Made by a program: the position numbers and the translations under genes. Below are positions 35,611 through 44,752 of a DNA stretch of 64,000 nucleotides, in pieces. Every line of letters starts with the position of its first letter. Positions within the stretch are counted from its first letter, which is position 1. Below the pieces are notes generated by a model. The model did not search any database, had not been told where the DNA came from, and worked only from the letters and a program-made list of their open reading frames with translations. This DNA is from Marinobacterium nitratireducens (GTDB lineage Bacteria > Pseudomonadota > Gammaproteobacteria > Pseudomonadales > Balneatricaceae): positions 62,001-126,000 of the forward strand of contig NZ_BMLT01000003.1 in the NCBI RefSeq assembly GCF_014645375.1. Direction: 5' to 3'.

Positions 35611-36543
35611 CTAAGCCTCCACGCCCGCCTCCGGCAGGCGCTGGGGTATATGCTCGGCCAGCCAGCTTTCGAAGAACTCGATAAAGCGGGCAACCTTGAG
35701 CGTTGCCGCGTCGCGGGTCGGGTAGAAGGCATAGGCGCTGAGCCGATCCGGTGCCGCACGCGGAAACACCGGCACTATGTCACCGCAGGCAACGTGATCC
35801 GCGATCAGGAAGGATGCCAGATTGGCAATTCCGCGCCCCGCCAGCACGGCTTCGCGCACTACCACGCTGTTGTTGGCCTTGAGGTCGCCGTCGACCTCCA
35901 CCGGATCCGCGCTGGTGCCAGGCTCGGCCACCAGCCACTGATGGGCATTCTCGGCGTGCACGAACACCAGGCAGTTGTGCTGTTTCAGCTCCTCCGGCGA
36001 CGCGGGCCAGCCGTTCGCGGCCAGGTAGCCCGGCGCTGCGCAGATAAACATCGGCAGGTCACAGAGCTTGCGGGCCACCAGACTCGAATCCGCCAACTGC
36101 TGTCCCTTGATCCGGATCATCAGGTCATAACCCTCGCGGACCATGTCCGGCATGCGGTCGTCCAGGGTTACGTCGAGCTGAACATCGGGGTAGCGCGCCA
36201 TAAAGTCCGGCAGCGCCTTTGCCAGCACCTGCTGGCCAAAGGTCATGTTGCAGGAGATGCGCAGCTGACCGCGCGGCTCACCCTGCAGCCCGGCCACCAG
36301 GTTCTCGGCCTCGCTGACTTCGCTCAGTACCCGCTTGCACTGATGGTAGACGGCATCACCGATATCGGTGACGCTGAGACTGCGTGTGGTGCGGTGCAGC
36401 AGGCGCGCCTTGAAATGCTGCTCGAGCATGGCGACCTGCTTGCTGACTGCGGAACTCGACACACCCTGCTCCGCCGCCGCGCGGGTAAAGCTCTCCAGCT
36501 CGACCACGCGCACAAAAAGATTCATCGCCGACAGTAAATCCAT
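35611..36543 (-). CDS. LysR family transcriptional regulator
   Basis: A 310-residue protein with the LysR helix-turn-helix at 1-60 (MNLFVRVVELESFTRAAAEQGVSSSAVSKQVAMLE...) and a CrgA-like effector domain (ISCNMTFGQQVLAKALPDFM). It is on the same strand as the hydroxylase unit and lies upstream of it by about 280 bp. It may regulate that unit, or a gene outside what can be inferred here. Confidence 0.9.
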   Translation of the reverse strand: MDLLSAMNLFVRVVELESFTRAAAEQGVSSSAVSKQVAMLEQHFKARLLHRTTRSLSVTDIGDAVYHQCKRVLSEVSEAENLVAGLQGEPRGQLRISCNMTFGQQVLAKALPDFMARYPDVQLDVTLDDRMPDMVREGYDLMIRIKGQQLADSSLVARKLCDLPMFICAAPGYLAANGWPASPEELKQHNCLVFVHAENAHQWLVAEPGTSADPVEVDGDLKANNSVVVREAVLAGRGIANLASFLIADHVACGDIVPVFPRAAPDRLSAYAFYPTRDAATLKVARFIEFFESWLAEHIPQRLPEAGVEA

Positions 36544-36573
36544 GGTATCCCTGCAGGAGCGGCGTATTCAAAA

Positions 36574-36640
36574 GCAAGGGCCCTTCCCCGCCGCGAATGG
36601 GTTGGCACTGCAGCCGGTTTCGGCTGCGGACAGGGCCAGC
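36574..36640. repeat. REP-like element fragment
   Basis: GGGCCCTTCCCCGCCGCGAATGGGTTGGCAC and a GCAGCCGGTTTCGGCTGC hairpin in the gap before the IclR-type gene. It shares the CCGCCGCGAATG core with the repeats at 4.5 and 50.5 kb. Confidence 0.5.
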
Positions 36641-36699
36641 CGGAGGCTGCGTCGCCGGTCAAGCAGTAGCCTGCCATATTAGTTCTCATGAGTCAGCAA

Positions 36700-37416
36700 T
36701 CAGGCACCACTCAGCATAGACCCAATCCGAGCGACAGCCGTTTCCAAACGAGCCAGATGGCGATCATGGCTACCGGCATCACCATACTGCTGGGCATCCC
36801 AGTAAAGATTGACAGCCCCGGCGATCACGCCGCCGCAACCAACCGGCATCGCGACCGCCCCGATCTCGAACGGTCGCGCAAAGGAGTGCTCCCAGACGCC
36901 CTGAACCCGGCGACAAAACCCGCGCTGCTTCTCCTGCAGCAGTACCTTGCGCTCGGCCGAAGGGAGCTCCTGCGCGATCGGGCCGCCGACGGCGAATGCC
37001 CTGCCGATTGCCGACACCCGCACGTGCGGGCGCAATCCGATCAGACTCGACACGGCCGTTCGGCGCCCGAGCAGGGCAAAGTTGCTTTCCACCACTTCCA
37101 GACCGTCGCCCAGGTCCAGCGCCACATCGGAGCTGAATCCCGTTTCCTCGTAAAGCTCGATCAGCAGCGGCGCCAGACGACTGGCAAGACGTGCGCGATG
37201 GCCTGCAGCAACGTCCTCGCCCCCCTTGAGCAAGGCGTAGCGGCGATCGCCCAGGCGCCGATGGACCCATTCCAGCTCCACCAGATCGTCCATCAGACGC
37301 TTTACCGTCGCCTTCGGCATCTCAGTGAGTATATGAAGCTCTTCGAGCCCCAGCGCACCCTGCTCGCGTAACAGGTCGAGCAGATGCATCGTCTTGCATA
37401 CGACGTTCGTAGCCAT
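36700..37416 (-). CDS. IclR family transcriptional regulator
   Basis: A 238-residue protein with an N-terminal winged helix (MHLLDLLREQGALGLEELHILTEMPKATVKRLMDDL) and an IclR effector domain (SSLIGLRPHVRVSAIGRAFA). Regulators of this family control aromatic-acid catabolism, which fits the neighbourhood, but its target is unknown. Confidence 0.85.
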   Translation of the reverse strand: MATNVVCKTMHLLDLLREQGALGLEELHILTEMPKATVKRLMDDLVELEWVHRRLGDRRYALLKGGEDVAAGHRARLASRLAPLLIELYEETGFSSDVALDLGDGLEVVESNFALLGRRTAVSSLIGLRPHVRVSAIGRAFAVGGPIAQELPSAERKVLLQEKQRGFCRRVQGVWEHSFARPFEIGAVAMPVGCGGVIAGAVNLYWDAQQYGDAGSHDRHLARLETAVARIGSMLSGA

Positions 37417-37705
37417 AGAGCCTATCCTCCGGTGAGGTTCTACTATGAGTACTGCAAACGCTGCGCCATATTATGCAGCCGAATGATTGTAACCCTCCGC
37501 GGGCATTCAGCTTCGCGACGTATGTATCTTCTTGTAACAGTCTGTAAACCCTTGCGACACTTTCCTTAAGGTTTCACACCGAGGCCATCAGGCAGGGATT
37601 CCCCATTCAGGACTGGTACCCGGGTAAAATGTCTCCGGAGGGCATCCGCGGCGAGAAGCCGCCCTCACGACGGGCAGGAAGGCGCTTCGCCGGTCACCCT
37701 CCCGC

Positions 37706-38608
37706 TCAGGATAACCGGCTCAGTGCCTCGCGCAGCCGGGGCACCGCAAAATCCAGAAAACAGCGCATTTTCAGCGGCATGCGCCCGCGCGAGGGGTGTA
37801 CCAGATTGACAGGACTTGGCAGCGGCTCACAGTCTTCGAGCACGATCTGCAGCTCCTGCCTGGCAACAGCTGCGGCCACCTGGTAGTGCAACAGCCGGGC
37901 GATACCGACACCGAGAATGGCGGCCTGTGCCACGGCCTCCGGTGTCGTCACCGACAGACGGGGTTCGACCGGAATATCGCGCCTGGTGCCCGCAGCGCCG
38001 AAACGCCAGGCCGGCGAAGGCATGGGCGTATCGACCGTTATGCAGGGAAAGCGAAGGAGGTCATTCGCGCTTCGGGGAATGCCATGAGCGGCAAGGAACG
38101 CCGGGCTGGCGCAGCATACGGTACGCATCCCGCCCACGGGTGTCGCGACCATCGAGCTGTCCGCAAGCGTGCCGATTCGCAAGGCCATATCAACCTGTTC
38201 GTCGATCAGGTCGGTATTACGGTCCGACAGCTGAAGGCGAATTTTGATCTGCGAGTACTGCGCCAGAAATTCCGCCACCACCGGTAACAGATACAGCCGG
38301 CCGAACATGAGCGGGGCAGTGATCACGAGCTCCCCCTTGGGTACACTGAACTCGCCACTGGCCTCACGCTCGGCATCCTCGACCTGTTCGAGGATACGAC
38401 GCGCTGCCGCGACATAGGCCGTTCCGGCATCCGTCAGCGTGAGCTTGCGCGTGGTGCGAATCAGCAACCGCGCACCCAATAACGCTTCAAGATCCGAGAT
38501 GCGGCGGCTCAAAGTGGCCAGTGGCACCTTCAACGCTCGGCTGGCGGCCGAAAAGCTGCCCATCTCGGAGATTTTCACGAGCATCGACATCGCTTCCAGA
38601 CGGTCCAT
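37706..38608 (-). CDS. LysR family transcriptional regulator
   Basis: A 300-residue protein with the LysR helix-turn-helix (MDRLEAMSMLVKISEMGSFSAASRALKVPLATLSRRI) and an effector domain beginning ELVITAPLMFGRLYLLPVV, of the AaeR/DmlR-like group. It is divergent from the AhpD-like gene, and a textbook LysR box lies between them. Confidence 0.92.
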   Translation of the reverse strand: MDRLEAMSMLVKISEMGSFSAASRALKVPLATLSRRISDLEALLGARLLIRTTRKLTLTDAGTAYVAAARRILEQVEDAEREASGEFSVPKGELVITAPLMFGRLYLLPVVAEFLAQYSQIKIRLQLSDRNTDLIDEQVDMALRIGTLADSSMVATPVGGMRTVCCASPAFLAAHGIPRSANDLLRFPCITVDTPMPSPAWRFGAAGTRRDIPVEPRLSVTTPEAVAQAAILGVGIARLLHYQVAAAVARQELQIVLEDCEPLPSPVNLVHPSRGRMPLKMRCFLDFAVPRLREALSRLS

Positions 38609-38614
38609 TAATTA

Positions 38615-38629
38615 TTCCATTATTTGGAA
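38615..38629. promoter_or_regulatory. LysR box upstream of the AhpD-like gene
   Basis: TTCCA-TTATT-TGGAA is a perfect interrupted palindrome fitting the T-N11-A rule of LysR regulators. It is 7 bp from the LysR start in the divergent promoter of 38608/38730. Confidence 0.6.
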
Positions 38630-38729
38630 ATGTAATTCTCGATTCTGCCGGATTATCACCATTACTGAAAGGGAATAGCATTCTCCTTACCGGGCCACCC
38701 AAGGCCCATAACCCGCGCAGGAGATCACC

Positions 38730-39275
38730 ATGTCCCGCATTTCCATCCCGTCCGTCGAAACCGCTCCCGAGGCATCCAAGGCGACACTCGATGCGATCCA
38801 CAAGCAGCTCGGCACAGTCCCCAACCTGTTCCGCCTCATCGCGCTCAGCCCAGCGGCACTGACCGCGTATACGGCCTTCCAGCGCGCCCTTTCCGGCAGT
38901 CTGGACGTCAAGACCCGCGAGCGCATCGCGCTGGCGGTCGCCCAGGTGAACGGCTGCGACTACTGCCTGTCCGCTCATACTTACCTGGCCTTGAACCTGG
39001 CGAAGATCAGCGAGGAAGAGATCGCACTGAATCGCCAGGGGACGTCAGGCGATGACAAGGCCCAGGCGGCCGTGCGCTTCGCAGCCAAAGTTGCACGCGA
39101 GCGCGGGCACCTGAACGACGCCGACATCGCGGCCGTGCGGGATGCCGGCTATACCGATGCCCAGATCGTGGAGATCGTCGGACTTGTCGCCGAGAACAGC
39201 TTCACCAACTATCTCAACGAAGTCGCCAGGACTGACATCGACTTCCCCGAAGTTCGTGCGTCCGAAGCCGCCTGA
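38730..39275 (+). CDS. Carboxymuconolactone decarboxylase / AhpD-like protein
   Basis: A 181-residue helical protein of the AhpD/CMD family. The redox motif CDYCLSAHTYLA (CxxC then a proton-relay His) is intact, so peroxidase-linked alkylhydroperoxidase activity is likelier than decarboxylase activity. It is controlled by the divergent LysR regulator and followed 46 bp later by a PNPOx-like gene, a common pairing in LysR-controlled oxidative-stress or detoxification units. Confidence 0.9.
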   Translation: MSRISIPSVETAPEASKATLDAIHKQLGTVPNLFRLIALSPAALTAYTAFQRALSGSLDVKTRERIALAVAQVNGCDYCLSAHTYLALNLAKISEEEIALNRQGTSGDDKAQAAVRFAAKVARERGHLNDADIAAVRDAGYTDAQIVEIVGLVAENSFTNYLNEVARTDIDFPEVRASEAA

Positions 39276-39321
39276 ACGAAGCCGGCCCGGGACCTTGCCC
39301 CGGGCCGCCAGGACTTCCGCC

Positions 39322-39957
39322 ATGCCCCACCGTTTTCTTCAAATCGCCCTCACACCCTCAGTGCTGGCCGAGCAACAGCGACTGGATGGGGGCGCCCGCG
39401 GGCCCCGCCCCGCAAGTTTGCATGAGCGCCACTCATTCGACCGTTTCACCCAAAGCGAGGCCGACTTTATCGCCGCCCGCGACAGCTTCTATCTGTCGAC
39501 GGTCTCCGAAACCGGGTGGCCCTACATCCAGCACCGGGGTGGGCCGCAAGGATTCCTCAAGGTGCTGGATGAACGCACCCTGGCGTTTGCGGATTACCGC
39601 GGCAACCGCCAGTACATCAGCGCCGGCAACGCGACATCCAACAGGCGCGCATGCCTGTTCCTGATGGACTATCCGAACCGCGCGCGGCTGAAGATGTACG
39701 TGCATATCGAAACCATCGCGCCCGAATCCGACCCGGACCTGCTGGAGGTCGTCGCGTCAGCGGAGTACAGAGCAAAGATCGAGCGTATTTTCCGCCTGCG
39801 CCTCGAAGGCTTCGACTGGAACTGTCCGCAACACATCAGGCCTCGTTTCACCGAGCAGGAAATCGCCGGGCTCGTTCGACCTCTTCAGGAGCGTCTGGCA
39901 CTTCTCGAATCCGAAAACGTCCGGCTGCGCAGCCGGCTCGAAAATTCCGGAGAGTGA
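39322..39957 (+). CDS. Pyridoxamine 5'-phosphate oxidase-fold flavoprotein
   Basis: A 211-residue protein with the split-barrel FMN fold: [34 protein letters not shown] and [22 protein letters not shown]-terminal helical tail ends [17 protein letters not shown]. The family binds FMN or F420 and reduces varied substrates. The true PNPOx substrate residues cannot be verified. It is cotranscribed with the AhpD-like gene and was once followed by a DUF1348 gene, now broken. Confidence 0.85.
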   Translation: MPHRFLQIALTPSVLAEQQRLDGGARGPRPASLHERHSFDRFTQSEADFIAARDSFYLSTVSETGWPYIQHRGGPQGFLKVLDERTLAFADYRGNRQYISAGNATSNRRACLFLMDYPNRARLKMYVHIETIAPESDPDLLEVVASAEYRAKIERIFRLRLEGFDWNCPQHIRPRFTEQEIAGLVRPLQERLALLESENVRLRSRLENSGE

Positions 39958-39959
39958 CA

Positions 39960-40201
39960 ATGATACAGCGCCCACCCGTGCCACCCTTTACCCGTGAAAC
40001 AGCGGTGGAGAAAGTCGGGATGGCGGAAGATGCCGGCAATAGCCGTGACCCCGAAAGAGTCGCAAAGGCCTACACCCCCGACAGTTAACGGCGCAACCGT
40101 GCCGAATTCGAAGGCGATCGAGGCATTCCTCGACCGCAGGTGGAAGCGAGAACTGGACTCCCGTCTGATAAACGCGACGTTTTTCAGGCTGGTCGGTGAT
40201 C
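39960..40201 (+). pseudogene. Remnant: DUF1348 (nuclear transport factor 2-like) gene
   Basis: It begins ATG at 39960 and reads [20 protein letters not shown]...VAKAYTPDS, the start of DUF1348. A TAA follows at 40086-40088, homology continues in the same frame for a few codons (RNRAEF), and then in the +1 frame it reads EAFLDRRWKRELDSRLINATF. The rest is gone: homology stops at the 3' end of paaY at 40200. The gene therefore has a nonsense codon, a frameshift and a 3' truncation. The intact family member would be about 150 residues. Confidence 0.85.
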
Positions 40202-40793
40202 AGGACCTGTACTTCGGTACCACCCCGTCGGCCGCCAGGCGCGGCCGGTCGGTCTCGACTTCGGTGAGCGGCTCGCAGGCCTCGAGGGACGCCAGGCAGC
40301 GTCGGGTCAGCAACTGGTACTCGCTGGTTCCCTTGGACTTCCAGCTCACTTCGTCGTCGCTCAGGGTACGCAGCACCCTGGCCGGTGACCCCACCAGCAT
40401 CGAACGCGGCGGACATTCGAAACCGGCCTTGACGAAGGCGTTGGCCGCGACGATCGACTCCACACCGATCACGGCGCCGTCCATAACCACCGCATTCATG
40501 CCGATCAGGGCGTTGCGCCCGACACGGCAACCATGGAGGATGGCGCCATGACCGACATGCCCGTCCTCCTCGACCACCGTATCGGTGCCCGGAAAACCGT
40601 GCATCACGCAGTTGTCCTGCACGTTGCAGCCGGCCTCCAGCACCAGCCGGCCAAAGTCGCCGCGCAGGCTGGCGTTGGGTCCAACGTAACAGCGGGGGCC
40701 TACAATAACGTCCCCGATCAGCACCGCCGTCGGGTGGACGAAGGCACTGGGGTCGACAACGGGCGTAAGGCCATCGATTCGGTAAATCGGCAT
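40200..40793 (-). CDS. paaY: PaaY: hexapeptide-repeat thioesterase/carbonic-anhydrase-like protein
   Basis: A 197-residue left-handed beta-helix protein (hexapeptide repeats from about 20 to 160: [26 protein letters not shown] and onward). Gamma-carbonic-anhydrase metal His are in VMHGFPGT and [12 protein letters not shown]. In phenylacetate degraders PaaY is a thioesterase that clears dead-end CoA thioesters made after ring epoxidation. The start has AGGAGG upstream. It is downstream of paaN on the minus strand. Confidence 0.9.
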   Translation of the reverse strand: MPIYRIDGLTPVVDPSAFVHPTAVLIGDVIVGPRCYVGPNASLRGDFGRLVLEAGCNVQDNCVMHGFPGTDTVVEEDGHVGHGAILHGCRVGRNALIGMNAVVMDGAVIGVESIVAANAFVKAGFECPPRSMLVGSPARVLRTLSDDEVSWKSKGTSEYQLLTRRCLASLEACEPLTEVETDRPRLAADGVVPKYRS

Positions 40794-40890
40794 CTTTCTG
40801 CCTCCTGATAGGTTCTGCCTGTCCCGGTTTCTGGATTTCGGATGCGCTACCGGGGTTGCGCGTTCCGGCGCAGCGACGGCCCGGCGACCG

Positions 40891-42576
40891 TCATGCCTGG
40901 GGGGCGGCCACTTCGCGGCGACTCTGCACCACGACGAAACGCCGGCTGACGAAGGCACTGTCGGTCAGGCTCGCGTTGGCCGCCGGGTTGCCGCCGGTGG
41001 CATGGAAATCGCCGAAGGCCGCCGACTGATTCACCAGAAAACCTCCGGTGAAGTTGCACGACAGCGCCACCCGGGCATCGATCGCCAGCGCCTCCGCCTT
41101 GTCCAGCACCGCCTCGTCGGTGGAGTATACGCCCAGGGTAATGGCGCCTTTCCCGGCAATGACCTGTTGCGCAAGCGCAAGGCTGTGGTCAGTGTCGTCG
41201 GTCGCGACCAGGAAGCTGATCGGCCCGAAGCGCTCTTCGCCGTAGGCATCGATATCGGCGGCGTCGACCTTGAGCAACAGCGGCGTGCGGATGCGCGCAG
41301 CGGGATACTCAGGGTGCACCAGCGCCCTGCTTGGCAGCACGACCTCACCCAGGCTGGCGCTGGCCTCGATGCGAGCCCGGGTCTCTTCGCTCTGGATGGC
41401 ACCGAGCACATGAACCGCCACCTCGGTATTCGAGGTGAACTTCTCGATACTGCCTGCAAGCTGTTCGGCCACGTCGTCGAAGCCAAGGCGCCCCTCGGCA
41501 CTGTCGATGCCATCCCGCGGAATATAGATCGCCTGAGGCGTGGTGCACATCTGCCCGGAATACAGGCTCAACGACATCGACAGATTGCGCGCCACGGCCT
41601 TCATGCTATCGACGCTGTCGATAATCAGGCAGTTGACGCCGGCCTTCTCGGTAAAGACCTCCGCCTGGGGACAGTTGGCCTCCAGCCAGTCGCCAAAGGC
41701 GCTGGAGCCTGTGAAGTCGATCAGCCGCACCGCCGGATGCTGTGCCAGCGACCGGGTCACCGGCTCGGCACGGCTGTCCGGCACCAGAGACACCAGACAG
41801 GGGTCGAAACCGGCCTCGGCCAGCACCTGCTGCGCCACCTGCACGCTGATCGCCAGCGGCAGCACGGCCCCCGGATGCGGCTTGACGAGAACCGGATTGC
41901 CCGCAACCAGACTGGCGAAAAGTCCCGGATAGGTATTCCAGGTCGGGAAGGTGGCGCAGGCCACGACCAGGCCGATACCCCGCGGCACTATATGGAAACG
42001 CTTGTCCAGCGTAATCGGCGGATTCTTGCCCTGCGGCTTGACCCAGCGGGCAGTGTCCGGCACTGCCTTCATCGCGCTCCAGGTCTGCGCAACCGCTTCG
42101 AGACCGCGATCCTGCGCATGCGGTCCCCCGGCCTGGAATGCCATGACGAATCCCTGGCCGGTGGTATGCATGACGGCATGGGCCATTTCGAAACTGCGCC
42201 GGTTGAGCCTGTGCAGGATTTCCAGGCAAACACCGGCGCGCAGGTCGGGACCGGCCTCCCGCCAGGCCCCCATCGCGTCCTGCATTCGCGTGATCAGCGC
42301 CTCGGTATCGGGGCGCTGATAGCGGACACCCAGGTCGATACCGTAAGGCGAAACTTCTTCAGCCACCTCCCCCAGGGCACCGATGCCGGCCAGCTCGAAG
42401 GGCTTGCCCAGGTAGCCTTGAAATCGCGACTCTCCGTCGACCGCGGCGTTTTCGCCGTAGACACGACCGCTGGGGGCTTCCGGGTAGGGACTCCAGAACT
42501 CGCGGCTGCGGTTTGCGGCGTCCGCCTGCAGCAGGGTTGACTGGTGGGTTTCGAAAAATGCGTGTGCCTGGGACAT
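40891..42576 (-). CDS. paaN: PaaN-type aldehyde dehydrogenase of phenylacetate catabolism
   Basis: A 561-residue aldehyde-dehydrogenase-fold protein of the PaaN group: the NAD motif [16 protein letters not shown]...VKPHPGAV, the general-base region FTEKAGVN and the catalytic Cys in [11 protein letters not shown]. Unlike PaaZ it has no fused MaoC hydratase domain. Members occur in paa clusters of several proteobacteria with an assumed role in oxidising the ring-opened semialdehyde. paaZ is also present at 54866, so two enzymes may share the step. Start MSQAHAFF at 42576. Confidence 0.85.
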   Translation of the reverse strand: MSQAHAFFETHQSTLLQADAANRSREFWSPYPEAPSGRVYGENAAVDGESRFQGYLGKPFELAGIGALGEVAEEVSPYGIDLGVRYQRPDTEALITRMQDAMGAWREAGPDLRAGVCLEILHRLNRRSFEMAHAVMHTTGQGFVMAFQAGGPHAQDRGLEAVAQTWSAMKAVPDTARWVKPQGKNPPITLDKRFHIVPRGIGLVVACATFPTWNTYPGLFASLVAGNPVLVKPHPGAVLPLAISVQVAQQVLAEAGFDPCLVSLVPDSRAEPVTRSLAQHPAVRLIDFTGSSAFGDWLEANCPQAEVFTEKAGVNCLIIDSVDSMKAVARNLSMSLSLYSGQMCTTPQAIYIPRDGIDSAEGRLGFDDVAEQLAGSIEKFTSNTEVAVHVLGAIQSEETRARIEASASLGEVVLPSRALVHPEYPAARIRTPLLLKVDAADIDAYGEERFGPISFLVATDDTDHSLALAQQVIAGKGAITLGVYSTDEAVLDKAEALAIDARVALSCNFTGGFLVNQSAAFGDFHATGGNPAANASLTDSAFVSRRFVVVQSRREVAAPQA

Positions 42577-43051
42577 AGAACCGGTTTCCTGCTTGCCGTC
42601 CCGGCGCCGTGCACAGGTCGGCACCTGCAAGGCCGGACGAACGGTAGGGGCACCTGTGCCGCCGACCCCTGTCGACAGCTCATCGCCCGCTGCTCAAAAC
42701 CTGAATCCTAATTACACGATTTTTTGATGTCAAACACACTTTAGGTAACACTTATGAAGCGACACGGCGCCAACCCTGAGACGCGGCCGCGAAATAAGTG
42801 AACAACCATCCGCAACTGAACCCATTAAACACTTATTTATCATGTATTTAAAGTATTATTCATCTTTGTTGCAGCGCAGAAGAATGAACCTGAACAATTT
42901 CTCTCGAAGACAAAAACAAACATTTTCCGATACATGGTGTTACATATTGAGATACATAATTTTACTTTAAACATATTTATTTGTATCTCTTTTGGCGTTA
43001 TCTTGACCCTCATCAATAACAATTCTGCAAAGCCCCGATCCGGAGAGCGCC
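42577..43051. promoter_or_regulatory. AT-rich divergent promoter region paaN/paaF
   Basis: This 475-bp gap is much richer in A+T than the flanking genes. For paaN I see TTGACA at 42728-42733 (minus strand) and TAGGAT at 42705-42710 with 17-bp spacing, a good sigma-70 promoter. Toward paaF there is TTTACT with a TATCTC at 17 bp, near 42963-42991. There is no gene here. The paired, inducible-looking promoters suit a regulated catabolic operon. No obvious long palindrome was found. Confidence 0.55.
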
Positions 43052-43825
43052 ATGCCGACCTTCCTTCTGACCGAGCCGCTACATAACGGTGTTCTGATCC
43101 TGAGACTGAACCGCCCTGACGCTCTCAACGCGCTCAATACCGCTCTGCTGGAAGAACTGGCCGACCTGCTCGACGACGCCGGCCTGAACGACGATGTGCG
43201 CAGCGTGGTGATCACCGGCAATGAGCGCGCCTTCGCCGCCGGCGCCGACGTACGTGAAATGGCCGGCCTCGATGCCGTTGGCGTAATGCAGGACCCGCGC
43301 CCCCGCTACTGGGCGCGCATTGCCGCCTTCCCCAAGCCGCTGATCGCCGCGGTTAACGGCTACTGTCTCGGCGGCGGCTGCGAACTGATGATGCACGCCG
43401 ATATCGTCGTCGCCTCCTCCGATGCCCAGTTCGGCCAGCCCGAAATCAACCTTGGCATCATTCCCGGCGCCGGCGGCACCCAGCGCCTGATCCGTGCGGT
43501 CGGCAAGGCGCTGGCGTCACAGATGGTGATGACCGGCCAGCCGATCGACGCCGAACGGGCGCTGCAGGCGGGCCTGGTATCGGAGCTGACCGAACCCGAA
43601 CTGTGCCTCGAACGCGCTATCGATATCGCCCGCCGCATTGCCCGGCAGGCACCGCTGGCGATGCAGCAGGCCAAGGACGTACTGAACCGCGCCCAGGAGT
43701 CGCACCTTGCCGCGGGCCTGGCGTACGAGCGCAAGGCGTTCACGCTGCTGGCCGCCACCGAGGATCGCAATGAAGGCATCCGGGCCTTTATCGAAAAACG
43801 CCGTCCCGACTACCGCGGCCGCTGA
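43052..43825 (+). CDS. paaF: 2,3-dehydroadipyl-CoA hydratase
   Basis: A 257-residue crotonase-fold enzyme that hydrates 2,3-dehydroadipyl-CoA in the lower paa route. Oxyanion-hole loops are AFAAGADVREMAG and YCLGGGCELMMH. Both catalytic Glu are present, one in FGQPEINLGIIPGAGGTQRL (QPEI and PGAGGTQ blocks). The C-terminal tail KRRPDYRGR is typical. First gene of the plus-strand paa run, with a 125-bp gap before paaG. Neighbouring paa genes support the assignment. Confidence 0.9.
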   Translation: MPTFLLTEPLHNGVLILRLNRPDALNALNTALLEELADLLDDAGLNDDVRSVVITGNERAFAAGADVREMAGLDAVGVMQDPRPRYWARIAAFPKPLIAAVNGYCLGGGCELMMHADIVVASSDAQFGQPEINLGIIPGAGGTQRLIRAVGKALASQMVMTGQPIDAERALQAGLVSELTEPELCLERAIDIARRIARQAPLAMQQAKDVLNRAQESHLAAGLAYERKAFTLLAATEDRNEGIRAFIEKRRPDYRGR

Positions 43826-43949
43826 GCCCCTTTTTCATTCAGAACATGACCATGAGGGCATCCGCGGCTGTGCCGGGATCGAAGAACACCGTCCGAGCTG
43901 TCGCAGCCGCCGTGCCGCCTTTCCGTTTCAGATGCAGGAGTCCCCTTTT

Positions 43950-44741
43950 ATGAGCTACCAGCACATCGAGTATCGCGTCGACCAGGGCGTGGCCATCCTG
44001 ACCTTCAATCGTCCGGCAAGCCTCAACAGCTTCAACGCCGAGATGCATGCGGAAGTCCGCGATGCCCTGAAAAGCGCACGCAGGGACGCGGCGGTTCGCT
44101 GCCTGATGATCACCGGCAATGGCCGCGGCTTCTGCGCCGGACAGGACCTCTCCGACCGCAACGTGGCGCCGGGGGCGGAACGCCCCGATCTCGGCCAGTC
44201 GATAGAGCGCAACTACAACCCGATGATCCGTGCCCTGCGTGACTTCCCGGCCCCGGTGGTCTGCGCCGTCAACGGCGTCGCCGCCGGCGCCGGCGCCAAT
44301 ATCGCGCTGGCGTGCGATATCGTCTTCGCCGCCCGCTCCGCCAGCTTCATCCAGGCATTCTGCAAGATCGGCCTGGTGCCGGACTCCGGCGGTACCTGGA
44401 CGCTGCCGCGCCTGGTCGGGCACGCCCGTGCCACCGCGCTGAGCATGCTCGGCGACAAGATAGGCGCCGAACAGGCGGCCCAGTGGGGCATGATCTGGTC
44501 CTGCGTCGAAGACGACGCCCTGTACGACAGCGCCCTGGCCTGCGCCCGTCAACTGGCGACGCAGCCCACCCGCGGCCTGGCGCTGATCAAGCGGGCGCTC
44601 AACGCCAGCAGCACCAACAGCCTGGATCAGCAGCTCGATCTCGAGCGCGACCTGCAGACGCTCGCCGGTCGCACCGACGACTATCGCGAGGGCGTTGCGG
44701 CCTTCATGGAAAAACGCCAGCCGCAGTTCCAGGGCAACTAA
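43950..44741 (+). CDS. paaG: 1,2-epoxyphenylacetyl-CoA isomerase
   Basis: A 263-residue crotonase-fold isomerase that turns the ring-1,2-epoxide into oxepin-CoA. FCAGQDLSDR and GVAAGAGANIALACDIVFAA form the oxyanion hole, and a conserved Asp is in GLVPDSGGTW as in PaaG-type enzymes. The stop overlaps a possible ATG of paaH, whose true start is 12 bp on, so the two are tightly coupled. Confidence 0.92.
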   Translation: MSYQHIEYRVDQGVAILTFNRPASLNSFNAEMHAEVRDALKSARRDAAVRCLMITGNGRGFCAGQDLSDRNVAPGAERPDLGQSIERNYNPMIRALRDFPAPVVCAVNGVAAGAGANIALACDIVFAARSASFIQAFCKIGLVPDSGGTWTLPRLVGHARATALSMLGDKIGAEQAAQWGMIWSCVEDDALYDSALACARQLATQPTRGLALIKRALNASSTNSLDQQLDLERDLQTLAGRTDDYREGVAAFMEKRQPQFQGN

Positions 44742-44752
44742 TGGAGGCCAGC

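Noticed and set aside
36779-37270. Overlapping frames opposite or beside the regulator genes
   Set aside because: They are out-of-frame shadows typical of GC-rich coding DNA and have no family features.
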